Positions 25,764 to 34,517 of a DNA stretch of 64,000 nucleotides are shown in pieces. Position 1 is the stretch's first letter, and each line of letters opens with the position of its first letter. The DNA comes from [Clostridium] aminophilum DSM 10710 (GTDB lineage: Bacteria > Bacillota > Clostridia > Lachnospirales > Lachnospiraceae), in NCBI RefSeq assembly GCF_000711825.1, contig NZ_JONJ01000015.1:1-64000 (forward strand), read 5' to 3'. The notes beneath the pieces are model-generated. The model was not told the origin of the DNA and ran no database searches. It saw only the letters and a program-made list of their open reading frames with translations. A program made the position numbers and the translations under genes.

Positions 25764-27812
25764 TTACCTCCCGTCATAGGTATCGGAACGCACGCCGAAC
25801 CCGTTCTGTACCCGAAAATGTTCTCCGCCGGATTCCCCGGCCGATGACGCCCGTCCCGGAATTCCATTGCCTCTTTTTTCAGCTCTCAGCCGGGATCCGG
25901 CATTGCCTGCGGCTTCCGGACGAACGCGATGTGAGCCCCGGCCCTCATCGTTTCCTCCGGCGGTTCCCTTCCCGGTCATCGCCTCCGGCATACCTCCGTA
26001 GTCTGCGACAAAGCGGGACACTTCCACCGGCTTTTTAAACCGTTCCTTCACCGCGCAGACCATCAGTCTAAACTTTGCCCTCGTCATACCGACATAGAAA
26101 AGTCTCCGCTCTTCCTCGATATCGTCATCCAGAAGTGCCTTGTTATGCGGGACTACGCCTTCATTCGCATCCAGAATGAAGACAATCTGAAATTCCAGTC
26201 CTTTTGCGCCGTGCATCGTTGCCAGCGTGACCGCATCCGTATTCAGCTGCCCCTGCTGTGCCTGATTGCGGAGTTCCTCCCGGTACGCCTCCATATGCGC
26301 GAACCATTCCTCAAATGTACTGTAATTTGCCGCGCTGTCCCGGAGTTCATCCGCCGTCTCCATGAGATCTTCCAGCCGCGCATGCCGCGTCTCGGCATAT
26401 TCCCTGAGAAATGCGTCATATCCCACACCCTGACGGATGTAATTGACCGCCGCAAGCGGCGACATCCGGGAGATGGCTTTCAGATCATACTGCAGATCCT
26501 CGATCTTCTGGATCATCCAGTCCTTGTCTTTGTAGTATTCTTTCAGATCAAACCACGACACGGTCTCCGACATCAGACTCGCCCGGCTGATATAGCGCTT
26601 CGGCCGGTTCATAATCCGAAGAAAACCGCTCCGGCCCATATCGCCCATCGCCATCCGGATGTAGGCGATGATATTCTGTGAAATCCAGTGGTCGTAGAGA
26701 TTCGGAACACGGTCGCGCGTCCGGAACGGGATATTGTCCCCCATCAGCGCTTCCATCAGCGTTCTCGGCCCGGAATTTGTCCGGTAGAGAACCGCAATCT
26801 CTTTTGCCGGCACGCCGGAACGGATGTACTCTCCGATCGCCGAAGCCAGAAAACCGGCTTCCTCTCTCGGATCCTCAAACACCCGTGTCATGACTTCTTT
26901 TCCGTGAGAACCGGCCGAGCGGATCGCCTTCGGAAAACGCTTCCGGTTATGGTCGATCAGCCGGAGCGCCGCCCTCACGATCTCATCTGTACAGCGGTAA
27001 TTGACGTCAAGAAGCACCCGTTTTGCGGTTGGATAATCCTTCTCAAATCCAAGCATAATCTCCGGTCTCGCGCCGCGGAAACGGTAGATCGACTGGTCGT
27101 CATCGCCGACAATAAACAGATTGTCTTCCGGCCTGGCGAGCATCCGCATGATCTCGTACTGAAGCCGGTTGATATCCTGAAACTCATCAATCAGAATATA
27201 TCGGTATTTCCGCTGCCATGCCGCAAGAATGTCCCCTCGCTGCTGAAAGAGTTCCAGACACATGACCATCATGTCGTCAAAATCGATGAGTCCCGCGCGC
27301 CGCATCCAGTCGTCGTATCCGCTGTAGATTCCCCGGAACACCTCGTCCGGACAGCTCGTGGAATAATAATTCCGAAGTGACATCCGCTCGGATTTCACCA
27401 TGCTGATCTCGGAGAGAACCTGGGAGGTGAATTCATTGACATCCTCCGGCTCAATCCCCGCCCGTTCGGACAGTTCCCGGATCACCTGGCGCTGCTGCTC
27501 TTCCCGCACAATATTGTCCGCGGAATAGTTATACGCCAGTTTCAGAATCCGGAAAAAAACCGAGTGAAACGTTCCGAACGTGACCCTGGACGGTTTTCCG
27601 GTGAGTTTTCCATAGCGTTCCTTCATCTCCAGCGCTGCGGCACGGGTGAAGGTGATCACCAGAATCGATCCGGGATCTGCACCGTACTGCTCCGTCAGGT
27701 ATTTTACGCGGTGCGTAATAACCGTGGTCTTTCCGGATCCCGGTCCGGCCAGAACGATCATCGGCCCTTCGCCGTGGGTGATCGCCTGCTGCTGCGCTTC
27801 GCTGAATGCCAT
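25764..27812 (-). CDS. UvrD/PcrA-family DNA helicase
   Basis: Superfamily 1A 3'-5' DNA helicase. Walker A is at about residues 22-30 (AGPGSGKTTVI), Walker B is in LIDEFQDIN, motif III in VGDDDQSIYRFRGA, and motif VI in RRLFYVGMTRAKFRL. About 682 aa, slightly shorter than PcrA, with a low-complexity Gly/Arg tail. The start at 27812 (MAFSEAQQQAI) is supported by AAAGGAG 6 nt upstream; the longer frame to 27896 runs through a terminator. It is likely an accessory helicase, not necessarily PcrA itself. Confidence 0.93.
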   Translation of the reverse strand: MAFSEAQQQAITHGEGPMIVLAGPGSGKTTVITHRVKYLTEQYGADPGSILVITFTRAAALEMKERYGKLTGKPSRVTFGTFHSVFFRILKLAYNYSADNIVREEQQRQVIRELSERAGIEPEDVNEFTSQVLSEISMVKSERMSLRNYYSTSCPDEVFRGIYSGYDDWMRRAGLIDFDDMMVMCLELFQQRGDILAAWQRKYRYILIDEFQDINRLQYEIMRMLARPEDNLFIVGDDDQSIYRFRGARPEIMLGFEKDYPTAKRVLLDVNYRCTDEIVRAALRLIDHNRKRFPKAIRSAGSHGKEVMTRVFEDPREEAGFLASAIGEYIRSGVPAKEIAVLYRTNSGPRTLMEALMGDNIPFRTRDRVPNLYDHWISQNIIAYIRMAMGDMGRSGFLRIMNRPKRYISRASLMSETVSWFDLKEYYKDKDWMIQKIEDLQYDLKAISRMSPLAAVNYIRQGVGYDAFLREYAETRHARLEDLMETADELRDSAANYSTFEEWFAHMEAYREELRNQAQQGQLNTDAVTLATMHGAKGLEFQIVFILDANEGVVPHNKALLDDDIEEERRLFYVGMTRAKFRLMVCAVKERFKKPVEVSRFVADYGGMPEAMTGKGTAGGNDEGRGSHRVRPEAAGNAGSRLRAEKRGNGIPGRASSAGESGGEHFRVQNGFGVRSDTYDGR

Positions 27813-27843
27813 GAGCGCTCCTTTCTCCTGTTTCCTTTGTCGG

Positions 27844-27872
27844 AAAAAGAGGGCACAAACGGCCCTCTTTTC
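27844..27872 (-). terminator. Intrinsic terminator after gltX
   Basis: AAAGAGGGC (27846-27854) pairs with GCCCTCTTT (27862-27870), with A and T runs on both sides. It sits between the gltX stop and the helicase start. Confidence 0.88.
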
Positions 27873-27941
27873 CGCTGGCTGCCCGCGGCAGCCCATTGTT
27901 CACTGATGAATCTTTTCCGTCATCTGACCGGAAAAGGTGTT

Positions 27942-29390
27942 TTATGCCTCTAAAAGAGCAATGCCCTTCTTCAGTCTCGCAAGAGACTCTTCTTTTCCGA
28001 ATACCTCCAGAAGTTCGGTTGCGCCGGCCGGTGTGGTCTGCTTGCCGGAGAGAGCGGTACGGATCGGCCACATGATATAACCGGTCTTGTATCCCTTCTC
28101 CTCGCCGAATTTCTTCAGGGTCTCAAACAGGGCGTCATTGCTCCAGTCTTCCTGTCCCTCAAGGATCGGCATCACTTCCTTCAGAAGTTCCAGAGAGTTC
28201 TCTTTCGTGGTCTTCATCTTCTTGTGAATGTAAAGATCCGTGGAGTACTCCGGAAGTTCCTCGAAGAAGTCGATCATCTCCGGGATATCCGGATAGATCT
28301 CGATTCTGGACTTCACCATCGCTGCAATGCGCTTGAGATTCAGCGGCTTCGTGATCACCTTTTTGATGTACGGGAGCGCATTCTCATAGAACTTGTCCTC
28401 ATCCATTGCTTTGACATACTCACTGTTCATCCAGCGAAGCTTCTGCATGTCGAAGACCGCCGGATTCTTAGCGATATGCGTATAATCAAAGGCACGGATC
28501 AGCTCATCGAGTGAGAAGATCTCGGTATTGTCGGTCGGAGACCATCCGAGGAGCGCCACAAAGTTGACCACCGCCTCCGGGATGAAACCTGCCTCGATCA
28601 GATCCTCATAAGAAGCGTGTCCGCTTCTCTTGGAAAGCTTCTTGTGCTCTTCATTGGTGATGGTCGGGCAGTGAATGTATTTCGGGATCTCCCATCCGAA
28701 CGCATCATACAGACGGTTGTACTTCGGGGAGGAAGACAGATACTCTGCTCCTCTGACCACGTGGGTGATGCCCATCAGATGATCATCGATAACATTGGCA
28801 AAATTGTATGTCGGGAAACCGTCGGACTTGATGAGAACCATATCGTCCAGCTCGGAGTTGTCAACAGAGATATCTCCGTACAGCTCATCGTGGAACGTCG
28901 TGGTTCCCTCGGCCGGGTTATTCTGACGGATGACAAACGGCTTTCCGGCTGCGAGATTTGCCTCGATCTCCTCTTTGGAAAGATGCAGGCAGTGCTTGTC
29001 ATAGGTCATGATGCGCTCGCCGTTTACCTCTCTTGCCAGAGACTCCAGTCTCTCCTTATCACAGAAGCAGTAGTAAGCTTCGCCCTTCTCGACGAGCTCC
29101 TTCGCATACTTCATGTAAATGCCTTCTCTGACACGGTCACTCTGAACATACGGACCAACCGGGCCGCCGATATCCGGTCCCTCATCATGGATCAGTCCGG
29201 TGCCTTTCAGGGTATCATAGATAATCTCGGTCGCGCCCTCGACAAAACGTCCCTGATCGGTATCCTCGATTCGAAGAATATAGTCGCCGCCCTCATGCTT
29301 TGCGATCAGATATGCATAAAGCGCGGTTCTCAGGTTTCCGACATGCATTCTTCCGGTCGGACTCGGCGCGTATCTCGTTCTGATTTTCAT
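27942..29390 (-). CDS. gltX: Glutamate-tRNA ligase
   Basis: Class I aminoacyl-tRNA synthetase that charges tRNA-Glu. The ATP-binding motif is [12 protein letters not shown] (HIGH type) at residues 8-19, and the KMSKS-type loop is [11 protein letters not shown]. The 482-aa length is normal. A C-terminal helical anticodon-binding part follows. In many Firmicutes this enzyme also charges tRNA-Gln for later transamidation; that cannot be decided from this window. Confidence 0.97.
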   Translation of the reverse strand: MKIRTRYAPSPTGRMHVGNLRTALYAYLIAKHEGGDYILRIEDTDQGRFVEGATEIIYDTLKGTGLIHDEGPDIGGPVGPYVQSDRVREGIYMKYAKELVEKGEAYYCFCDKERLESLAREVNGERIMTYDKHCLHLSKEEIEANLAAGKPFVIRQNNPAEGTTTFHDELYGDISVDNSELDDMVLIKSDGFPTYNFANVIDDHLMGITHVVRGAEYLSSSPKYNRLYDAFGWEIPKYIHCPTITNEEHKKLSKRSGHASYEDLIEAGFIPEAVVNFVALLGWSPTDNTEIFSLDELIRAFDYTHIAKNPAVFDMQKLRWMNSEYVKAMDEDKFYENALPYIKKVITKPLNLKRIAAMVKSRIEIYPDIPEMIDFFEELPEYSTDLYIHKKMKTTKENSLELLKEVMPILEGQEDWSNDALFETLKKFGEEKGYKTGYIMWPIRTALSGKQTTPAGATELLEVFGKEESLARLKKGIALLEA

Positions 29391-29453
29391 ATTCTTATTT
29401 ACCCCTCATTCTCTGAAATTCTTGGAACAATTTCAATCTGAAAATTATATTAC

Positions 29454-29483
29454 ATTTTACCACATTTCATCATATATGTCCAA
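29454..29483 (-). promoter_or_regulatory. Probable promoter of gltX
   Basis: Minus strand: TTGGAC at 29478-29483, 18-nt spacer, TAAAAT at 29454-29459. A second -10-like TATAAT lies just downstream without a good -35. Confidence 0.45.
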
Positions 29484-29510
29484 ATACTTGAAATGCGGCC
29501 TGTGAATCGG

Positions 29511-30878
29511 TCAGTTGTTCATCAATCCGAGGATTTTGCTGGCAAATGTGAAATAAATCATCAGGCTGGCCGCATCAACCACCGTCGTCAGCATCGGAGA
29601 CGCGACGAGGGCCGGATCCAGATGAATCGCCTTAGCCAGCATCGGAAGCATGCTGCCGATGCTCTTCGCAATGATGACCGTACAGAACACGCTCAGCACT
29701 ACGACAAAGCTGATCATGGTGTGCCCCGGATACTGAATCATCAGCCGTACAAAATTCGCGGACGCAAGGATAAAACCGCAGATCATGCCGACCCGCACCT
29801 CTTTCCAGAGGACCCGCGCCGCATCCGGCAGTTCAATATCACCGACCGCCATTCCTCGGATGATCATGGTACTCGCCTGGCTGCCGGAGTTTCCGCCCGT
29901 ATCCATCAGCATCGGCACGAATGTTACCAAAAGCGGAACCGCCGCAAAGGCATTCTCGTATTTCAGAAGAATCGCTCCGGTAAAAAGACTCGAAAACATC
30001 AGGACCAGAAGCCACGGGATACGGTTTCTGGCAAGTGTCAGAACATCCGTCTTCAGATACGGCTTTTCCGACGGAATGATCGCCGCCATCTTCTGGATAT
30101 CCTCGGTTGCCTCTTCCTCCATGACATCCATGACGTCATCGACCGTGATAATGCCGACCAGACGGTCCTCGTTATCCACGACCGGAAGGGACAGAAGATC
30201 GTAATCGTTGAAGATCATTGCCACATTTTCCTGGTCTTCCGTGGTCGTAACCTTGATCACATTATCATCCATGATATCGCCGATGACAGTCTCGTAAGGA
30301 TTCATCAGAAGATCCTTGACCGTGATGACGCCCTCAAGACATCTCGTATTATCGGTCACATAGCAGGTGTAAATGGTCTCTTTGTCGACACCATTTTCCC
30401 GGATATACTCAAATGCATCCCGAACCGTCATCGTCTTGCGGAGTCCGATGTACTCCGCCGTCATGACACTTCCTGCGCTGTCGTCCGGATAATTCAGAAA
30501 CTGATTGATCAGCTTCCGGGTATCGGGGTTGGAGTTCTTGAGAACACGCTTTACGACGTTCGCTGGGAGCTCTTCGAGCATGTCAACCGCATCGTCGACG
30601 TAGAGGTCGTTGACAATGACGCTGAGCTCGTTATCGGTGATGCTGGTGATAATCTGCTGCTGATTCTCAACTGGAAGCGCGGCAAACACATCCGTGGCCA
30701 GCTCCTTCGGAAGCATACGGAATACCACCACCGTCTGCTCCGAATTCAGATCTTCCATAAAGTTTGCAATGTCGACCTCGTTCATCTCGATGAGCTCGGC
30801 CTTCAATTCGCGGTATTTTTTCTCTTTCACGAGCGCGTTCAGTTTATCGAACAGCTCGTCCATTTCCATGTTATCCAC
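29511..30878 (-). CDS. mgtE: Magnesium transporter MgtE
   Basis: Mg2+-gated Mg2+ channel. The order is an acidic N-terminal domain (VDIANFMEDLNSEQTVVVFRMLPKELATDVF), two CBS domains (about 140-265, TIYTCYVTDNTRCLEGVITVKDLL and SLPVVDNEDRLVGIITVDDVMDVM), a plug helix, then five membrane segments with the conserved PMLMDTGGNSGSQAS pore motif. The best start is a GTG at 30878 with AAAGGAG 9 nt upstream; ATG 30869 is the alternative. Upstream is an unusually long leader with intrinsic-terminator hairpins, so expression is probably attenuated. Confidence 0.95.
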   Translation of the reverse strand: MDNMEMDELFDKLNALVKEKKYRELKAELIEMNEVDIANFMEDLNSEQTVVVFRMLPKELATDVFAALPVENQQQIITSITDNELSVIVNDLYVDDAVDMLEELPANVVKRVLKNSNPDTRKLINQFLNYPDDSAGSVMTAEYIGLRKTMTVRDAFEYIRENGVDKETIYTCYVTDNTRCLEGVITVKDLLMNPYETVIGDIMDDNVIKVTTTEDQENVAMIFNDYDLLSLPVVDNEDRLVGIITVDDVMDVMEEEATEDIQKMAAIIPSEKPYLKTDVLTLARNRIPWLLVLMFSSLFTGAILLKYENAFAAVPLLVTFVPMLMDTGGNSGSQASTMIIRGMAVGDIELPDAARVLWKEVRVGMICGFILASANFVRLMIQYPGHTMISFVVVLSVFCTVIIAKSIGSMLPMLAKAIHLDPALVASPMLTTVVDAASLMIYFTFASKILGLMNN

Positions 30879-31130
30879 CGGTTCTTTCTCCTTTCTAAAC
30901 ACCGGTCCCGTTCCGTCTCGGAACAACCGGTATCTGTCCGCAGAATGACTTCTGCGCATTCAATGATGATCGACAGTTTAGATCAGCAGAAAGACAGCAT
31001 TTCCGGACGATTTGCGTTGCAGCAGGGCACACAAAGAAAACCCTTAAGGCGCGATCCGTGCCGCGGGTCTGGTCCCTGCAGATTCTTTGTTTTTCGTCCC
31101 GGAATTCCTTCTCTGTCATTTTCGCACACG

Positions 31131-31161
31131 AAAAAACCACGGGCAGAAAAGCTCTTGCCCG
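31131..31161 (-). terminator. Leader terminator or attenuator upstream of mgtE
   Basis: On the minus strand CGGGCA pairs with TGCCCG around an AGAGCTTTTC loop, followed by TGGTTTTTT. It lies about 250 nt before the mgtE start and downstream of the only clear promoter, so transcription must read through it to reach mgtE. Confidence 0.65.
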
Positions 31162-31198
31162 GATACGGCCTCCCATCCATGCGGCCGGGATGACAGAT

Positions 31199-31294
31199 AT
31201 AAAAAATCAGATGGCAGTGCGCGCAGCGGCTGTATTCCGCCCGGCATGCTTGTCACATATGAATATGTCAGATGCTTCAGAGGCACACACTGCC
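31199..31294 (-). promoter_or_regulatory. Long-range stem in the mgtE leader ending in a U run
   Basis: Minus strand: GGCAGTGTGTGC (31283-31294) can pair over 12 bp, with two G-U wobbles, with GCGCGCACTGCC (31213-31224). The enclosed about 58 nt has its own hairpin (GACATAT/ATATGTG). A T6 run follows. This resembles a riboswitch-type junction or a first attenuator. It does not look like an M-box. Confidence 0.4.
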
Positions 31295-31347
31295 TTCCGT
31301 TCAGGATGACTGCCGTCTGAATCTGCTCTGCTCGTTCGACCTTCCAC
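31207..31347 (-). CDS. Possible 46-aa leader ORF upstream of mgtE
   Basis: A GTG start at 31347 lies 8 nt after AAAGGAG, a good ribosome binding site, and gives a 46-residue charged peptide (VEGRTSRADSDGSHPERK...). A second, 22-residue reading frame (31353-31421, MIPNRSIPDLRH...) ends just inside that ribosome binding site. The 46-aa frame runs through the long-range stem, so its translation would affect folding. Neither matches a known protein. This may be non-coding RNA. Confidence 0.25.
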   Translation of the reverse strand: MEGRTSRADSDGSHPERKAVCASEASDIFICDKHAGRNTAAARTAI

Positions 31348-31467
31348 TGCGTTCACTCCTTTCTTAGAATTGTTCCATAATTGATATGTCTCAGATCCGG
31401 AATTGATCGGTTCGGAATCATGCTGAAAATACAATCCTTCCAAAAAACGTCAATCTCCGTAACTTTC

Positions 31468-31496
31468 ATTATACGTTCCGAATGCGTTTTGCGCAA
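31468..31496 (-). promoter_or_regulatory. Promoter of the mgtE leader
   Basis: Minus strand: TTGCGC at 31491-31496, 17-nt spacer, perfect TATAAT at 31468-31473. It predicts a leader of nearly 600 nt before mgtE. Confidence 0.55.
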
Positions 31497-31580
31497 TTCT
31501 TTTCACCGCATAATACGCATAATTTTTTCCATGAAAAGTGTAAAGCACTCTCTATGGAACAAAGTCCGCGGAGCGTTTTT

Positions 31581-31617
31581 ATTTCATAGGGAATTTCGGA
31601 GAAATTTCCTATGAAAT
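31581..31617. repeat. 37-bp near-perfect inverted repeat
   Basis: ATTTCATAGG-G-AATTTC, loop GGA, then GAAATT-T-CCTATGAAAT: 17 bp stem with one G-T pair. No T run follows on either strand, so it is not a plain terminator. It lies between the pnp terminator and the mgtE leader promoter. Confidence 0.8.
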
Positions 31618-31620
31618 AAC

Positions 31621-31650
31621 ACAAAACAGAGCCCCCGCGAAAGCGGAGGC
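31621..31650 (-). terminator. Intrinsic terminator of pnp
   Basis: Minus strand: GCCTCCGC-TTTC-GCGGGGGC (31631-31650) followed by TCTGTTTTGT. It is 69 nt after the pnp stop. Confidence 0.75.
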
Positions 31651-31718
31651 CCTGCCCTCTATCCGGCTCACGGCCGGAACCTTATGATCATGATTTTCGA
31701 TGATCGCGATTGCCGCGA

Positions 31719-33818
31719 TTATCGGTTGGTGCCCAGATCAGACGGCTTCATGCTCAGGTTGATGCGTCCCATCTTGTCGACTTCGATAACCTTTACGGTT
31801 ACTTCGTCGCCGATGTTGACAACATCCTCCACATTTTCCACTCTCTTCTCGGAGAGCTTGGAGATATGAACCATACCGTCCTTGTTCGGAGCAAGCTGTA
31901 CGAATGCGCCGAAGTTCATGATACGTACAACCTTACCGGTGTATACCTGACCCGGCTCGATGTCTGTGACAATGCTGTGGATGATCGCCTTTGCCTTGTC
32001 GATCATCTCCTGATCAGTGCCGCAGATGGAAACCTGACCGTCATCGTTGATGTCGATCTTTACGCCGGTCTCATCAATGATACCATTGATCACCTTACCC
32101 TGCTTTCCGACAACATCGCCGATCTTCTTCGGGTCGATCATCATCATATCGATCTTCGGAGCATACTCGGAAAGCTGCTTTCTCGGCTCAGAGATGCACG
32201 GTGCCATGACATCATCCATGATGTGAAGTCTTGCCTGTCTGGTTCTGCGGATCGCTTCCTCAACGATCGGGCGTGTCAGACCGTGGATCTTGATATCCAT
32301 CTGGATCGCAGTGATACCCTTGTGTGTACCTGCTACCTTGAAGTCCATATCGCCGAAGAAGTCCTCGATGCCCTGAATATCGGTCAGGACAATGTAGTCG
32401 TCATCGGTCTCACCGGTAACCAGACCGCAGGAGATACCTGCAACCATGGACTTGATCGGAACACCGGTTGCCATGAGTGCCATACAGGAAGCGCAGATAC
32501 TTGCCTGAGAAGTGGAACCGTTGGACTCCATGGTCTCAGATACGGCACGGATTGCATACGGGAACTCTTCCTCTGTCGGCAGAACCGGAACCAGCGCTCT
32601 CTCTGCGAGTGCGCCGTGACCGATCTCACGACGGCCCGGACCTCTGGACGGCTTTGTCTCACCGACAGAGTAGGACGGGAAGTTGTACTGATGGAGATAT
32701 CTCTTATAGGTGATGTTGGTGTCAAGGCCTTCCAGCTTCTGAACCTCGGAAAGCGGAGCCAGTGTGACAACATCGAGAATCTGTGTCTGACCACGGGTGA
32801 ACATTGCGGAACCGTGAACTCTCGGAAGAAGGTCAACTTCCGCAGCCAGCGGACGGATCTCGTCAATCTGTCTGCCGTCCGGACGCTTGCGGTCCTTCAG
32901 GATCATCTTGCGGACCGTCTTCTTCTCGTACTGATACATGGCATCCGGAAGCTGTGCAACCCACTCCGGCTTCTCCGCGTACTCTTCTGCAAGCTTATCG
33001 GTCAGAGCGGCGATTCTCTCGTCGCGAACCATCTTGTCATCGGTGAAGACAGCCTTCTCCATCTCTTCCGACGGGATCTTTGTCATGAGATCCTGAACCA
33101 GATCCGCGTCTACGCCGAAGCTCTGGTACTGCATCTTTTCTTTGCCGCATTCTGCAACGATGCGGTCGATGAACTTGATGATCTCCTGGTTTACTTCATG
33201 GCACTTGTAGATTGCCTCGATCATGGTGTCTTCCGGAATCTCGTTTGCACCGGCCTCGATCATGATAACCTTTTCTCTGGTGGATGCAACGGTCAGCGCC
33301 AGATCGGAAACAAGTTTCTGGTCGTTGGTCGGATTGACAATGAATTCACCCTCGATCATTCCGAGCTGTGTGGTTGCACACGGGCCGTCAAACGGGATAT
33401 CGGAAATGCTGGTTGCAATTGCGGAACCGAGCATCGCGGTCAGCTCCGGGCTGCAGTCCGGGTCTACGGACATAACAAGGTTGTCGAGAAGAACATCATT
33501 TCTGAAATCCTTCGGGAACAGCGGTCTCATCGGACGGTCGATGACACGGTCGATCAGAACCGCATTGTCGCTTGCCTTACCCTCGCGCTTCTTGAATCCG
33601 CCCGGGAACTTTCCGATCGAATACATTTTCTCCTCATACTCAACACTGAGCGGGAAGAAATCCACGCCGTCTCTCGGCTTTGCGGACGCGGTTGCTGTGG
33701 ATACCACAACGGTATCGCCGTAATGCATGAATGCTGCACCATTGGCCTGTGCCGCAACTCTGCCGACGTCAACGGTCAGCGTTCTGCCGCCAAGCTCCAT
33801 TGAAAAACTCTTAAACAT
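31719..33818 (-). CDS. pnp: Polyribonucleotide nucleotidyltransferase (PNPase)
   Basis: Phosphorolytic 3'-5' exoribonuclease of RNA turnover. 699 aa from MFKSFSMELGGRTLTVDVGR, with two RNase PH domains, the helical linker, a KH domain (KIGDVVGKQGKVINGI) and a C-terminal S1 domain (VYTGKVVRIMNFGAFVQLAPNKDG). The start at 33818 has AGGAG 5 nt upstream; a longer frame to 33941 lacks support. It follows rpsO on the same strand, the classic rpsO-pnp order, with a terminator between them. Confidence 0.97.
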   Translation of the reverse strand: MFKSFSMELGGRTLTVDVGRVAAQANGAAFMHYGDTVVVSTATASAKPRDGVDFFPLSVEYEEKMYSIGKFPGGFKKREGKASDNAVLIDRVIDRPMRPLFPKDFRNDVLLDNLVMSVDPDCSPELTAMLGSAIATSISDIPFDGPCATTQLGMIEGEFIVNPTNDQKLVSDLALTVASTREKVIMIEAGANEIPEDTMIEAIYKCHEVNQEIIKFIDRIVAECGKEKMQYQSFGVDADLVQDLMTKIPSEEMEKAVFTDDKMVRDERIAALTDKLAEEYAEKPEWVAQLPDAMYQYEKKTVRKMILKDRKRPDGRQIDEIRPLAAEVDLLPRVHGSAMFTRGQTQILDVVTLAPLSEVQKLEGLDTNITYKRYLHQYNFPSYSVGETKPSRGPGRREIGHGALAERALVPVLPTEEEFPYAIRAVSETMESNGSTSQASICASCMALMATGVPIKSMVAGISCGLVTGETDDDYIVLTDIQGIEDFFGDMDFKVAGTHKGITAIQMDIKIHGLTRPIVEEAIRRTRQARLHIMDDVMAPCISEPRKQLSEYAPKIDMMMIDPKKIGDVVGKQGKVINGIIDETGVKIDINDDGQVSICGTDQEMIDKAKAIIHSIVTDIEPGQVYTGKVVRIMNFGAFVQLAPNKDGMVHISKLSEKRVENVEDVVNIGDEVTVKVIEVDKMGRINLSMKPSDLGTNR

Positions 33819-34061
33819 ATTGTCTCCTTTTCTCCTCTTTCCCGACTCTTGTCCGTGACTACTGCTCTGCACGCGAGATCTCTGAAACAAAACCCGCGAA
33901 AGGACTACGCTTTTCGCTTCCTTCGGCTTCCCATCCCTCACTTCAGAGGGAAAGCCTGCGGTTCCTCACATGTACAGCAGCGGTCCCGGAAGTAGTCAGA
34001 AGGATAAAAATAATATTGGTTGCATACCGGACCGGGACATTCATCCCCCTGTCCGATTGTG

Positions 34062-34094
34062 AAAAAGGGGCAGAGACCGCAAAATCTCTGCCCC
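34062..34094 (-). terminator. Intrinsic terminator after rpsO
   Basis: Minus strand: GGGGCAGAGA pairs perfectly with TCTCTGCCCC around an 8-nt loop, then TTTTT. It separates rpsO from pnp. Confidence 0.92.
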
Positions 34095-34111
34095 CGAGCA
34101 CTCGAAGCGAA

Positions 34112-34378
34112 TTACTTTCTCAGACCGAGCTTCTCGATCAGCGCACGATAACCCTCAAGATCTGTCTTCTTCAGGTAATCAAGAAGACCTCTTCTCTTAC
34201 CTACCATCTTCAGAAGACCTCTTCTGGAGTGATGATCCTTCTGGTTGTTAGCAAGATGAGCGTTGAGCTCCTGGATGCGCTCTGTAAGAAGTGCGATCTG
34301 AACCTCCGGTGAACCTGTATCACCGGCTTTTCTGCCGTACTGGTTGATGATTTCTGTCTTTTTCTCTTTTGTGATCAT
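34112..34378 (-). CDS. rpsO: 30S ribosomal protein S15
   Basis: S15 binds the 16S rRNA three-way junction and helps assembly of the platform. 88 aa from [15 protein letters not shown], with the conserved [16 protein letters not shown] and [22 protein letters not shown]. Starting at 34378 is supported by AAGGAGG 7 nt upstream; the longer frame to 34402 is not. Its leader of about 90 nt has a CTGAC/GTCAG hairpin just before the ribosome binding site, possibly for S15 autoregulation. Confidence 0.97.
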   Translation of the reverse strand: MITKEKKTEIINQYGRKAGDTGSPEVQIALLTERIQELNAHLANNQKDHHSRRGLLKMVGKRRGLLDYLKKTDLEGYRALIEKLGLRK

Positions 34379-34473
34379 GATAGATCCTCCTTGTTTTTTC
34401 AACTGACCGTATACGAAGTTTACGTCAGGAGTACCTCGGATAAACTGCGTATCGGCGAATTCATACCTCGCGT

Positions 34474-34502
34474 ATTATATCATGTCGGCTCAAAACTGTA
34501 AA
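34474..34502 (-). promoter_or_regulatory. Promoter of rpsO
   Basis: Minus strand: TTTACA at 34497-34502, 17-nt spacer, perfect TATAAT at 34474-34479. Confidence 0.65.
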
Positions 34503-34517
34503 TAATAATTTCAGTTT

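Noticed and set aside
30879-31496. M-box (ykoK) magnesium riboswitch before mgtE
   Set aside because: The conserved M-box core sequences could not be found on the minus strand, only other hairpins.
31710-33803. 697-codon open frame antisense to pnp
   Set aside because: It mirrors the codon pattern of pnp, has no ribosome binding site and no protein family; same for the long frames antisense to dnaK, nfnB and the 714-2222 gene.
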